Of a stretch of 50,350 bases of DNA, positions 1 to 7,725 are shown one piece after another. Made by a program: the position numbers and the translations under genes. The notes below the pieces were generated by a model. The model was not told the DNA's origin. It worked only from the letters and a program-made list of their open reading frames with translations, and searched no databases. Within the stretch, counting starts at the first letter, position 1; each line of letters starts with the position of its first letter. Source of the DNA: Acidithiobacillus ferrivorans (GTDB lineage: Bacteria; Pseudomonadota; Gammaproteobacteria; Acidithiobacillales; Acidithiobacillaceae); the NCBI GenBank assembly GCA_018853935.1, contig JAAOMR010000125.1, forward strand, positions 1 to 50,350, read 5' to 3'.

Positions 1-96
1 CTCTTCCTTCTCCAGCCCCTCAGTCAGCGTGAGTACGGCGGTCCCCGCCGCTTCGATCACGTTAAAGGGCGAGATGCTCGTTGTATGATACATCAT
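1..96 (-). CDS. Partial hypothetical protein, N-terminal 32 residues
   Basis: An open frame begins with two adjacent ATG codons (positions 96 and 93) six bases after the stop of the upstream TPR-like gene and runs in frame off the left edge. The visible peptide starts MMYHTTSISPFNVIEAAG and ends in a charged stretch; no motif is recognisable. Position and spacing make it the next gene of the fixABCX operon. Function cannot be assigned from 32 residues. Confidence 0.5.
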   Translation of the reverse strand, partial: MMYHTTSISPFNVIEAAGTAVLTLTEGLEKEE

Positions 97-101
97 CAGA
101 C

Positions 102-596
102 TCAATGCGCCGTCAGGCCATCGGCATAAGCGCGGATGACGGAGGCCCCTACCAGATCGTGGGGGTCCAGTTCGCCGATTTTTTCCAGAATTTCCCGGCA
201 TTCGTCCAGTCGCTTGCGGCGCAACAGGATGAAACTCAGGGCCTTCAGGGTGAAGAGATAAAAATGGGCAGGACTGTAAATCATGGACCAGTCTGCCGTG
301 CCTGGGGCGAGTTGCTGCCAGTTGGGGGGAAATCCGCCCAGTCGTGCCCCGCTGGCCAGGGCGCTGCGTGCTATCTCTTCGGCCTCCGCCAGCCGGGACT
401 GGCGGAACAGCAGCTTGTACATGGCAAAATAGGCGGGCAGGTAATTCGGATCGGTCAGCAGATGCTGCCTCAGCAGTTTTTCCACCTCGGTCGGGTGTGT
501 GCTGTTGGCCAGTGCGGCCTCCAGCAGCGAAGCGGTCTGCCCGGTCGGATCGGCAAAGGGCAGGGTGATCTCTCGGAGGGCACCGTCAGGGCTCAT
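102..596 (-). CDS. TPR-like helical repeat protein, nif/fix-associated (164 aa)
   Basis: This 164-residue soluble protein looks all-helical, with spaced Y/F-x-x-L-Y-K and R-L-x-E-A elements typical of tetratricopeptide-like repeats (about residues 35-75 and 110-150). It overlaps the end of the upstream ferredoxin gene by 11 bp and has a GGAGG ribosome site nine bases before its ATG. It is clearly homologous to the 170-residue protein at 36205-36717: both share a P-x-W segment, an A-x-FY-x-F-x-LKA segment and an ELDP-x-D segment in the same order. TPR proteins usually mediate protein-protein contacts, so a chaperone or assembly role for nitrogenase or Fix proteins is plausible but inferred. 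No signal peptide or membrane segment is seen. Confidence 0.75.
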   Translation of the reverse strand: MSPDGALREITLPFADPTGQTASLLEAALANSTHPTEVEKLLRQHLLTDPNYLPAYFAMYKLLFRQSRLAEAEEIARSALASGARLGGFPPNWQQLAPGTADWSMIYSPAHFYLFTLKALSFILLRRKRLDECREILEKIGELDPHDLVGASVIRAYADGLTAH

Positions 597-921
597 TGGA
601 CCAAGCCTCCGGCGTCGGGTAGAGGCGGGTGACGGGGGTGCCGCCGATCAGATGTTCATCGATAATGACGTCGATATCATCCTGACGTACTCCGGCATAA
701 AGGATGCCTTCGGGATAAACCAGCACATTGGGACCCTCGCCGCAGGGTCCCAGACAACCGCACTGAGTCAGGGCGAAACGGCCCCAGAGCTTGCGTGCCT
801 CAAAGGTGTCCTGAAAAGCACGGAGCAGATCCGCAGAGCCTTGGGCGCCGCAGGAGCCCTTGGGATGGCTCGGCGGCCTGGACTGGACGCAGACAAAGAC
901 GTGGCGTTCTGGTTTGCTCAT
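586..921 (-). CDS. Thioredoxin-like [2Fe-2S] ferredoxin (Shethna-type)
   Basis: This 111-residue protein has the cysteine layout of the thioredoxin-like 2Fe-2S ferredoxin family: Cys11, Cys24 and then a CGCLGPC segment (Cys54, 56, 60), with a short strand-rich remainder ending in GTPVTRL. Azotobacter FeSI (Shethna protein I) belongs to this family. The gene follows fixX by 13 bp and has a GAGGG ribosome site, so it is translated as part of the fixABCX operon. It probably carries one electron to or from FixABCX or protects nitrogenase under oxidative stress; the partner is inferred. The fold assignment is secure, the exact role is not. Confidence 0.85.
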   Translation of the reverse strand: MSKPERHVFVCVQSRPPSHPKGSCGAQGSADLLRAFQDTFEARKLWGRFALTQCGCLGPCGEGPNVLVYPEGILYAGVRQDDIDVIIDEHLIGGTPVTRLYPTPEAWSNEP

Positions 922-934
922 AAAATGCCCTCAC

Positions 935-1222
935 TTAACCGAACTTGAAGAGAATGCCGTGACCGCCCCGTGGATAGGACCAATCCACGTTGCGATATTC
1001 CGAACAGATGACCCGGCAGGTGCCACACTCCAGGCAGCCGTCCGTGGTCAGGACCACTCCACCAGCCTCGTCTTTGGCGTAACAGGCGGCCGGACAGGCG
1101 AAGGTGCAGGACTGTGTTTTGCAATCATCCGCGCAGACCTGAGGATCGCTGATCTGAATATGCGGCCGACCCTCATCAACCCGGTAGCGGTTTTGAAACA
1201 GTTTCTCTTCGATCTTGATCAT
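935..1222 (-). CDS. fixX: FixX ferredoxin-like protein of the FixABCX complex
   Basis: The 95-residue product has a [11 protein letters not shown] cluster motif (Cys63, 66, 69, 73) and matches FixX, the [4Fe-4S] subunit of electron-bifurcating FixABCX. FixX takes electrons from FixC at the membrane. The start at MIKIEEKLF is chosen because the frame's upstream extension lies inside fixC, because GGAGG precedes this ATG, and because this ATG overlaps the fixC stop as ATGA (coordinates 1219-1222), a sign of translational coupling. Additional cysteines (Cys30, 34, 39, 43, 47) are typical of the family. Confidence 0.95.
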   Translation of the reverse strand: MIKIEEKLFQNRYRVDEGRPHIQISDPQVCADDCKTQSCTFACPAACYAKDEAGGVVLTTDGCLECGTCRVICSEYRNVDWSYPRGGHGILFKFG

Positions 1223-2517
1223 CGTGTTGCCCTCCACATGCGGTAGGCATCTCCTACCAAACCCCATAACGAGCGTTGCTGTACAAAGCTGCCACGAATG
1301 GTCTTTTCCTTGCTGTGTTTATCCTGACCATCGACCATCAGCATGGTATGCGCGGCGCGGTTGAGGAGTTGCGGATACACTGAAAAGAAATGCGGATTGC
1401 TGTGCAGGATCTCTGGTAATTCCTTGTACTTGCGCAAATCTTTCATGACGAAACTGTCGTCCAGCGCGGCTTTGTAACGGGCAAGATGGGGTGCCGTACA
1501 GGGAAGCTTCATCTCTTTCAGGGCGATAACCGTTTCTGCGGCCAAGCGGCCACTGGTCATCGCCAGGTTGGAGCCTTCGCGGTGGACCGCATTTACCAGT
1601 CCGGCGCTGTCCCCCGCGATCATCCAGCCGTCGCCGTAGAGGGTCGGAACGGCCTTGTAGCCCCCTTCGGGAATCAGGTGGGCGGCATACTCCTTCATTT
1701 CGCCCCCCGCAATCAACGGGGCAATGGCCGGATGCGCCTTGAGTTCTTCGAGGAGGGTATAGGGCGCGATGCCCGCTTTCTTGAAGTCGGACAAGAGACA
1801 ACCGATGCCCAGGGTAATGGATTCCTTGTTGGTATAGAGGAAGGCGGTGCCGACCATGCCGTGGGTGACGGCACCGGCAATCTCAATGACCACCCCTTCG
1901 TTGCCCTTGATGTTGAAACGGCTCTGGACGACCTCTTCGGGCAGAAAGTGAATTTCCTTGACTGCGAGCGCGACATTTTTGGCTTCGAGTTCGCCATGGA
2001 ACCCGGCTTTTTTGGCCAGCAGCGAATTGACGCCGTCCGCCAGAATCACCACATCGGCATAAATATCACCCCCCTCACGGTCGGTGCGGACGCCGATGAC
2101 TTTTTTGCCTTCCTGGATGAGTTCGGTGACGGTCGTCTCGCAGATGACCAGGCCACCTGCGGCCTTGACCTTTCCGGAGAACCACTTGTCGAAAGGTGCC
2201 CGGAGGATGGTATAACGATTGGGCTGGTCGCTGTTGAATGCATCGGAGCGGTAATTGGTACCGATGAAGGATTTTTCATCCAGCACCCACATGCGCTGTT
2301 CGATGACGTGGCGCTCCAACGGGGCGTCGTCGCGGAAATCGGGAATGATGCGCTCCAGCGCGTCGGCATAGAGAATGGCCCCCTGGACGTTTTTGGTGCC
2401 GGGGGTTTCACCCCGTTCCAGTTGCAATACGCTCAGACCCGCCTTGGCCATGGTGTACGCGGCTGCATTACCGGCGGGGCCGGCACCTACCACTATGGCA
2501 TCAAATTTTTCGGCCAT
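1219..2517 (-). CDS. fixC: FixC electron-transfer flavoprotein-quinone oxidoreductase
   Basis: This 432-residue flavoprotein begins with a dinucleotide-binding GAGPAG motif at residues 11-16 and carries the second FAD motif around [16 protein letters not shown]. It is homologous to ETF-ubiquinone oxidoreductases. In FixABCX it receives electrons from FixAB and splits them between quinone and FixX, so that low-potential electrons become available for nitrogenase. Length is normal for the family. The ATG has a CAGGAG ribosome site eight bases upstream, 16 bp after the fixB stop. It overlaps fixX by four bases. Confidence 0.97.
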   Translation of the reverse strand: MAEKFDAIVVGAGPAGNAAAYTMAKAGLSVLQLERGETPGTKNVQGAILYADALERIIPDFRDDAPLERHVIEQRMWVLDEKSFIGTNYRSDAFNSDQPNRYTILRAPFDKWFSGKVKAAGGLVICETTVTELIQEGKKVIGVRTDREGGDIYADVVILADGVNSLLAKKAGFHGELEAKNVALAVKEIHFLPEEVVQSRFNIKGNEGVVIEIAGAVTHGMVGTAFLYTNKESITLGIGCLLSDFKKAGIAPYTLLEELKAHPAIAPLIAGGEMKEYAAHLIPEGGYKAVPTLYGDGWMIAGDSAGLVNAVHREGSNLAMTSGRLAAETVIALKEMKLPCTAPHLARYKAALDDSFVMKDLRKYKELPEILHSNPHFFSVYPQLLNRAAHTMLMVDGQDKHSKEKTIRGSFVQQRSLWGLVGDAYRMWRATR

Positions 2518-2533
2518 GTCATGACTCCTGTAA

Positions 2534-3628
2534 TTAACCGGCCCGGCGGTTCACAGCCAGACGGCTGCGCAAGGCGTCGGTGAGGACGGGAAGGATTTGC
2601 ACGGCGTCGCCGACAATGCCATAAGTGGCAAAGTCGAAGATGGGCGCATTGGGATCGTTGTTGATGGCGATGATCACGTCGGAGGCTTCCATGCCGACGC
2701 GATGCTGAATCGCCCCGGAGATACCCGCGGCAATATAGAGTTTGGGGCGCACGGTCTTGCCCGATTGTCCGATCTGACGGTCGGCGGGTAGCCAGCCGGC
2801 ATGGGTTACCGGACGCGATCCGCCCACTTCGGCACCGAGTACGGCAGCCAGATCCCAGATCAGGCGAAAGTTTTCCGCTTTGCCCATGCCCCGGCCGCCC
2901 GCCACGATAATGTCGGCATAGGCGAGCTGCGCCTGCTCCTGGGCGTCGTCGGGGATGAACTCCAGGACCTTGGCGATAATGTCGTCCTCCTGCATCTGCA
3001 GGTTTTCGGAAACAATACGGCCGCGGCACTCCGGCGTAGCTTCGGGCATGGCCATGACCCGGGGGCGGATGGTGGCCATCTGCGGGCGGTAGTTGAGGGT
3101 CTGGATGGTGCAGAGCAGGCTGCCGCCAAAGGTCGGACGGGTGGCGAGCAGTCCGCGATTGTCCGGATCAATGGCGAGCTCCGTGCAGTCTGCGGTCAAA
3201 CCCGTGAGCAGAGTGGTGGCCACACTACCGGCGAGATCGCGGCCCAGGGTGGTGGCGCCGAGCAAGAGAATCTCCGGTTGGTACTTGTTGACCAGGTCAG
3301 TCATGGCCTTGGTGTAGGGCTCGTTGCGATAGTCCGTAAGAATGGGATCGGCCACGATATAGGCCACATCGGCGCCATAGGTGAAAGCGCTGCGGGCAGC
3401 AGCACCCAGTTCATCGCTGCTGCCGCCGAGGATGACGGCGCCCAGTTCTACATTGAGAATATCGGCCAGCTTGCGCCCTTCGCCGAGCAATTCCCAGGAC
3501 ACCTGATGTACTTGGCCCCGTTCCATTTCGACAAACACCCAGATCCCTTTGTAGGCCGCCAGGCGGGGATCCAGTTCCAGGCGCTTTTTGCCTTTGGGCT
3601 TTGCGGGTGCGGCAGTGTTCTCGCTCAT
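2534..3628 (-). CDS. fixB: FixB electron-transfer flavoprotein alpha subunit
   Basis: The 364-residue product is an ETF alpha subunit. The N-terminal half is the alpha/beta domain that pairs with FixA. The C-terminal half holds the FAD site, recognisable from the [10 protein letters not shown] motif and the following [19 protein letters not shown] segment near residues 290-345. FixA/FixB form the NADH-oxidising heterodimer that starts electron bifurcation. An N-terminal extension rich in Lys, Pro and Ala (first 17 residues) precedes the conserved start, as often seen in FixB. The ATG has an AAGGAG site. It lies 19 bp after fixA. Confidence 0.97.
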   Translation of the reverse strand: MSENTAAPAKPKGKKRLELDPRLAAYKGIWVFVEMERGQVHQVSWELLGEGRKLADILNVELGAVILGGSSDELGAAARSAFTYGADVAYIVADPILTDYRNEPYTKAMTDLVNKYQPEILLLGATTLGRDLAGSVATTLLTGLTADCTELAIDPDNRGLLATRPTFGGSLLCTIQTLNYRPQMATIRPRVMAMPEATPECRGRIVSENLQMQEDDIIAKVLEFIPDDAQEQAQLAYADIIVAGGRGMGKAENFRLIWDLAAVLGAEVGGSRPVTHAGWLPADRQIGQSGKTVRPKLYIAAGISGAIQHRVGMEASDVIIAINNDPNAPIFDFATYGIVGDAVQILPVLTDALRSRLAVNRRAG

Positions 3629-3647
3629 GCGAATGCTCCTTGTGCGT

Positions 3648-4490
3648 TTATGGGGTGATCAGGCCGAGTTCCTGCGCCAGGCGCGGGTGCTGGCTGCTGA
3701 GGATATCCAGGAAGGCGTTGGCGGTGCCGCTGGCGTCCAGATCGGCGCCGATCATCTGTGCCTTCACAGCCCTGGGCTTGGGAGTGAATATCTTGCTGAC
3801 CACCGTGGGCGAGCCCTTGAGGCCGATTTTGCTGACATCTTCAATCCCGGCACGGTCTTTATTCCATTGCGGCACAGTAAGACGAGCCGAGCGGAACATG
3901 TCATCCATGCTCGCGAAACGGATCTGGTTGCTACCCTCCAGCATGGTGATCAGGGCAGGCAGGCGGGTCCGGATCACCTGCACACCGCCTTCCGAGCGGC
4001 GTTGTACAGTAATGGTACGTTCCTGAAGGTCCAATGCGTCGATAGCCGATACGTAGGTGAGGAGTTGCAGGCCCAGGCGTTTGGCAATGCCCGGTCCGAC
4101 CTGCGCGGTATCGCCGTCAATGGTCTGCTTGCCAGTGAACACCAGATCTACGGGATGCTCCTCACCAATTTTGCGGATGGTCTGTGCCAGGGCGAAGGAA
4201 GTCGCCAGGGTATCGGCGCCGGCGAAGGCGCGGTCGGTCAGGAGTATCACGTCGTCGGCACCATAGGCGATCGCCTTGCGCAGTGCGTCTTCTGCCTGGG
4301 GCGGCCCCATGGTCAGCACGGTGACTCGCCCACCGAAACGGTCCTTGAGGCGCAAGGCCTCTTCGATAGCGAAAACATCGAAGGGATTGATGATGGCGGG
4401 TACGCCCTGCCGCATGATGGTATTGGTGACCGGATGCACCCGGATCTGGGCGCTGTCGGGAACCTGTTTAATACAGACGACAATATGCAT
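3648..4490 (-). CDS. fixA: FixA electron-transfer flavoprotein beta subunit
   Basis: This 280-residue protein opens with [17 protein letters not shown], the conserved ETF beta start, and contains the family segments [15 protein letters not shown] and [14 protein letters not shown]. It binds AMP or FAD and couples NADH oxidation to FixBCX. It is the first gene of the minus-strand fix operon: a CAGGAG site precedes the ATG, and a sigma-54 promoter with a NifA activator site lies 55-165 bp upstream. In diazotrophs without flavodoxin/NifJ, FixABCX is a main source of reductant for nitrogenase. Confidence 0.97.
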   Translation of the reverse strand: MHIVVCIKQVPDSAQIRVHPVTNTIMRQGVPAIINPFDVFAIEEALRLKDRFGGRVTVLTMGPPQAEDALRKAIAYGADDVILLTDRAFAGADTLATSFALAQTIRKIGEEHPVDLVFTGKQTIDGDTAQVGPGIAKRLGLQLLTYVSAIDALDLQERTITVQRRSEGGVQVIRTRLPALITMLEGSNQIRFASMDDMFRSARLTVPQWNKDRAGIEDVSKIGLKGSPTVVSKIFTPKPRAVKAQMIGADLDASGTANAFLDILSSQHPRLAQELGLITP

Positions 4491-4545
4491 GGCGTACTCC
4501 TGTTACCGATCTGTCGGTGATCTGAAGATGCTGTTGCACTGATCT

Positions 4546-4563
4546 AAGCAATCTTCATTCCAG
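4546..4563 (-). promoter_or_regulatory. Sigma-54 promoter of fixABCX
   Basis: Minus-strand CTGG-AATGAAGA-TTGCTT has GG and GC separated by exactly ten bases and a perfect TTGCTT -12 element. The predicted transcript start is near 4536, giving a leader of about 46 bases before fixA. The -24 element lacks the usual CAC after TGG. Confidence 0.75.
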
Positions 4564-4570
4564 ATACGAC

Positions 4571-4591
4571 TATCTTGTTAATTTCAAGATA
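4571..4591. repeat. Inverted repeat between NifA site and fixA promoter
   Basis: TATCTTG, seven bases, CAAGATA form a perfect 7-bp inverted repeat lying between the fixA -24 element and the NifA activator site. The TTG-N7-CAA core resembles an FNR box but has the wrong spacing (FNR has TTG-N8-CAA). It could be an operator or a bend; no protein can be named. Confidence 0.6.
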
Positions 4592-4639
4592 AACAGTCTT
4601 TTGGCTAAAATGCACCAGAAAAACAACGTAAGCAGCCGA

Positions 4640-4655
4640 TGTATGTTTTGCGACA
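4640..4655. promoter_or_regulatory. NifA upstream activator sequence (TGT-N10-ACA) for fixA
   Basis: TGT, ATGTTTTGCG, ACA matches the NifA UAS consensus exactly. Its centre is about 111 bp upstream of the predicted fixA transcript start, within the usual working distance. Confidence 0.8.
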
Positions 4656-4680
4656 AAATGCATGCTTTATCACGGTAAAC

Positions 4681-6279
4681 TCAATGCGTCCGCTGGCTCT
4701 CGCTGACGGTAGCGGCTTTGGCGAGGAGCACGGCATTGCTGCTGAGGGCAAATTCACGCCAGGCGGCAGCGAGGTCGCGGGCGATAGTGGACAGATATTC
4801 CTTGCCGGGTGCGTGCTCTTCGGGAAAATTGGAGAGCGCACAGGAGCTGCGGTTAAAGGCGAGGGCCTCCCTGATCAGGGTCTGATGAACGGTTGCGAAA
4901 GGTGCATGCACTTCCGGCGTTAAATCAGAACGCCCCTTATGGATACCCGTGCTGCTGGTGTCAAAAGGCAATTCGCTCAGTTGGCGCAATGCCTCGCTAT
5001 AGAACTGCTCGATGGTGTCGAGCAGGGCGCGCTGGGTCAACTGTTCCTTGTGCTGGCGGGTCAGGTATTGATTCAGGTGACGGCGATAGGTTGCCAGCAA
5101 ATCCGGCTGTTGCGCGGTCACCCATGTACCGAATAGGGCGATGCAGGCGGTGTTGTCGGCAGGGCCGGTTAGTGCTTCCGGGCTAAGCGATACGGGGTCA
5201 GGGGCGAGTATCCGCTGTAGGCGGGCGGCGGATTCCAGGGCGCCTTCCAGATAGCCGCCGCCATAGCCCGCAGTTTCGGAGCCACCGAAAAACAGCTTGT
5301 TTTCCCACAGCGGCAGGCGCAGCTTCGGGTTGCCGTATTCAGGATGCATACTGGGAGGCGTGCGGTCCAGGGTGCTACAGGTGTAGGCATCCTGAGCCCA
5401 GTCATGGACATGTTGTTCTCCGTCTTCTGCTGGCAGATCAAAGACTTGCACCAGTTGGCTGGAGATCAGCAAGGCCATAGTGGCGGGCGGAATGGTGGCG
5501 CGAAATGCCGGTGGGAGGGAAAAAAATGCGCCGAGTGCGGCCTGCTCGCCGGTGGCATCACAGGCGTCGAAAATTTCGGGGAGCACCACCTGTTCGTGGG
5601 TGACGAAGGCGTTCCCGGACCGGCCCGATTTCCGCCAGAACGCCTGATCGTAAGCAACGACCACCTTGGCCTGATCGGCCATCCAGGTGTGCGTCGCGCG
5701 CATGGCCTCGCGCAGGGACGCGTTCAGGGGAGGATCGAAACGGACGTGCTCTTCCAGCAGGCGGGGAGGGACGGCGAGAATCGCATGCCGCGCACTGACC
5801 TGCACAATCTTTCCGTTGTGGCGGAAACTGAGCATAACGTGATCGTCATCTTCCTCCACGGATAGCAACGTATGGCCCAGATGCAACCGGTCCACAGTGA
5901 GTTGCGCGGTGATGGCGGTCACGAGATGCTCCATCCCACCTATCACGCGCCGGGCCCCACCGTGTATATCCGTCAACGCCATGACCTCCGGTTTCTCATC
6001 CACTGTATTCAGACGCAGGATGTCACCCTGGTCATGTTGGGCAAAAGTATCGAGTCCGAGGTCAGAGATTAGCCGGGTGACGCGCGGTTGGGTATCCGGC
6101 CAGAACCAGGTAGGCCCCAGATCCACCGCCAGATTGTTGCGCTGGCAGCGTTCGGAAAATATACGCCCGCCCAGACGCTCACGCGCTTCATAGAGCGTGA
6201 AATCTAGCCCGCGCTCCTGCAGGCTTCGGGCCAATGCAAGCCCGCATAAGCCACCACCAACAATGATTATATCTGGCAC
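4681..6279 (-). CDS. FAD-dependent amine-oxidase-like oxidoreductase with C-terminal extension
   Basis: The 532-residue product starts with an FAD-binding VGGGLCG motif (residues 7-13), the GG motif LYEARERLGGRI (29-40) and ends its flavin domain with an FFGGSETAGYGGGYLEGAL segment near residue 335, all typical of flavin amine oxidases. About 175 residues follow that are not part of the usual fold; they are helical, charged and of unknown function. Start is GTG at 6279, chosen for the AGGAGG nine bases upstream. The gene lies between the fix operon and a metal-oxyanion binding protein and ends just before the fixA activator site. The substrate is unknown; a nif-linked role is inferred only from position. 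Confidence 0.8.
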   Translation of the reverse strand: MPDIIIVGGGLCGLALARSLQERGLDFTLYEARERLGGRIFSERCQRNNLAVDLGPTWFWPDTQPRVTRLISDLGLDTFAQHDQGDILRLNTVDEKPEVMALTDIHGGARRVIGGMEHLVTAITAQLTVDRLHLGHTLLSVEEDDDHVMLSFRHNGKIVQVSARHAILAVPPRLLEEHVRFDPPLNASLREAMRATHTWMADQAKVVVAYDQAFWRKSGRSGNAFVTHEQVVLPEIFDACDATGEQAALGAFFSLPPAFRATIPPATMALLISSQLVQVFDLPAEDGEQHVHDWAQDAYTCSTLDRTPPSMHPEYGNPKLRLPLWENKLFFGGSETAGYGGGYLEGALESAARLQRILAPDPVSLSPEALTGPADNTACIALFGTWVTAQQPDLLATYRRHLNQYLTRQHKEQLTQRALLDTIEQFYSEALRQLSELPFDTSSTGIHKGRSDLTPEVHAPFATVHQTLIREALAFNRSSCALSNFPEEHAPGKEYLSTIARDLAAAWREFALSSNAVLLAKAATVSESQRTH

Positions 6280-6313
6280 GGTTCCGCTCCTCCTGGCTGC
6301 CTATTCGCGTATC

Positions 6314-6331
6314 CAGCAATATTTATACCGG
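6314..6331 (-). promoter_or_regulatory. Possible sigma-54 promoter of the amine-oxidase-like gene
   Basis: Minus-strand CCGG-TATAAATA-TTGCTGG keeps GG-N10-GC and the TTGC element but the -24 side is poor (CGGTAT rather than TGGCAC). It lies 35-52 bp upstream of the GTG start. No exact TGT-N10-ACA site is found between it and 6593, only a one-mismatch TGC-N10-ACA near 6424-6439. The rest of this 314-bp gap holds only the hairpin at 6540-6577. Confidence 0.35.
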
Positions 6332-6539
6332 GATCCGGAGCATGGGGTGCGGCACCGGCACGCGACACTATATTATTCATATAAACAATTGGGTTCGTAC
6401 TATCTGCGCAGTTTTTGCGGATCTGCGTGTGGTCGGACAGGGCCGTCGTTAACGCAGCTTTTGTAGAGTCTGGTCAGCTTTACGACAAAATTTGTCTGGC
6501 GGTGAGCGTGAGCCATCTCATGAAGCAGACCCTCTCTTT

Positions 6540-6577
6540 AGCGATCGGCGGGCAGTTTACGCAGGGCGCCGATCGCT
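6540..6577 (-). terminator. Long hairpin after the molybdate-type binding protein gene
   Basis: AGCGATCGGCG (6540-6550) and CGCCGATCGCT (6567-6577) form a perfect 11-bp stem with a 16-base loop, beginning 17 bases beyond the stop codon at 6594. No strong T tract follows on the minus strand, so it may be a rho-assisted terminator or an mRNA 3' end stabiliser. Confidence 0.5.
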
Positions 6578-6593
6578 CCGACGCGGAGCTACT

Positions 6594-7517
6594 TTATTTC
6601 AGTATGGCCCCCTTGGGTGGGTTATAGCCGGTCTCTTTGAACATGGCCTGACCTTGGGGGCTGGTCATGAACTGGATAAAGGCCATGCCCAGTTTGGGGT
6701 CGGGCGCATCGACGGGTACCGCGGCATAGAAGACCAGGGGCTGGGTGTGAACGGTCTTGGGTTTTCCGTCCACATTCAGGGTGAAGTGGACTTTGCTGTA
6801 CCAGTCTTTGACCATGGCCGGATTGCTGAGATTGATTTGATCGGGCAGGGTGATATACGGCAGATGCTGGGATTTTACTGCACTGAGATACCCCGAGGCG
6901 GCGGCCATCTGGCCACTCTTGAGGCGAGAAAGTAATGACGCCTCCGTGAATATCTGCTGTGGGTTCTCGACCGGGCCGAGGACTTTGTTCGCCAGATCCG
7001 GCTCGTGGTAATACTTTTCGGCCAGCATGAAGGTGAAGACGATATTTTGCCCTTGGGGATCGGTTTTGGGATCCGTGCGACCAAAGACTACCCCTGGTTT
7101 CTGCAGAATTTTATACCAGGGCACTTTGCCTTCCGCGGCTTCCTTAAAGTCTTTGGCGTAGGGGCTGTCGGAACTGTAAGCGATGCACATGGCGGTACTA
7201 GCGACCGGGTAGGCCGCCCTGACCAGACCGGCCTTTATCAGCACCTCGATAGGGCCGGGGGTGATGGAGACAAAAACGTCGGTGCGCAGTTTGTGGGCGG
7301 CGATGAGGTGAGCGAGAGCGTAAGCGCCCTGACCTTCCCCCTGATATTGCACGTTATGGGCTTTGGCGAAAGTCGGTCCGAGATACCGGTCCATGACCGC
7401 ACCCATGGAGCCTGCGTAAGCGACACGCAGGTCTTTGGCCATGACCTGGGGTGACAAAGTCAGCAGGCTGGCGGCGACGATCAGTGTAAGGGAATTTTGA
7501 TAATGACGGTGTTTCAC
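6594..7517 (-). CDS. Periplasmic molybdate/tungstate-type binding protein (ModA/WtpA family)
   Basis: This 307-residue protein has a signal peptide (short basic start, hydrophobic LTLIVAASLLTL, cleavage after QVMA) followed by AYAGSMGAVM and the FGRTDPKTDPQG segment that marks oxyanion-binding proteins of the ModA/WtpA group. It would bind molybdate or tungstate in the periplasm for an ABC importer; no permease or ATPase gene is next to it. The start is GTG at 7517 because AGGAG stands eight bases upstream and the signal peptide then begins at once; a longer frame to 7619 would bury it. Nitrogenase needs Mo, which explains the location. Sulphate or another oxyanion cannot be excluded. Confidence 0.8.
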   Translation of the reverse strand: MKHRHYQNSLTLIVAASLLTLSPQVMAKDLRVAYAGSMGAVMDRYLGPTFAKAHNVQYQGEGQGAYALAHLIAAHKLRTDVFVSITPGPIEVLIKAGLVRAAYPVASTAMCIAYSSDSPYAKDFKEAAEGKVPWYKILQKPGVVFGRTDPKTDPQGQNIVFTFMLAEKYYHEPDLANKVLGPVENPQQIFTEASLLSRLKSGQMAAASGYLSAVKSQHLPYITLPDQINLSNPAMVKDWYSKVHFTLNVDGKPKTVHTQPLVFYAAVPVDAPDPKLGMAFIQFMTSPQGQAMFKETGYNPPKGAILK

Positions 7518-7541
7518 GGGTTCTACTCCTGCGGCCTGCGA

Positions 7542-7560
7542 AATATACGATGGAATATAC
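7542..7560. repeat. Short direct repeat AATATAC upstream of the ModA-like gene
   Basis: AATATAC occurs at 7542-7548 and 7554-7560, followed by a related AAATATT. The 12-bp period is near one helical turn. It could be an operator; it does not clearly match the ModE box. Confidence 0.35.
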
Positions 7561-7623
7561 CGGTAAATATTTTTCGCTGTCAACATACTTTTCAAGCTTG
7601 TTATGCTTTGGTATGCCATGAAT

Positions 7624-7640
7624 TTGGCATCTTTTTTGCT
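7624..7640 (+). promoter_or_regulatory. Sigma-54 promoter of the AAA+ ATPase-Rieske operon
   Basis: TTGGCATC-TTTTTTGCT has GG-N10-GC spacing, a good TTGGCAT -24 and a TTGCT -12. The transcript would start near 7651 and reach the TTG start at 7726 after about 75 bases. No exact TGT-N10-ACA is found in the 7480-7620 region. Confidence 0.75.
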
Positions 7641-7725
7641 GCATCTTTCACACGGCCCTATAACCCACTTATTTGTTCGCTTTCTGACAATAATGTGTAC
7701 TTATTGACGTCTAAGGAGAGACTTT

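Noticed and set aside
1486-2583. A 365-codon plus-strand open frame opposite fixC
   Set aside because: Antisense to fixC, whose motifs and spacing are clear; the translated product has no recognisable domain.
2801-3658. A 285-codon plus-strand open frame opposite fixB
   Set aside because: Antisense to fixB, with no start signal and no family match.
4571-4591. FNR box
   Set aside because: The TTG and CAA half-sites are seven bases apart instead of eight and the flanking T/A bases differ from the FNR consensus; kept only as an inverted repeat.
7542-7560. ModE box upstream of the ModA-like gene
   Set aside because: The AATATAC repeats are direct rather than the inverted TATATA arms of ModE sites.
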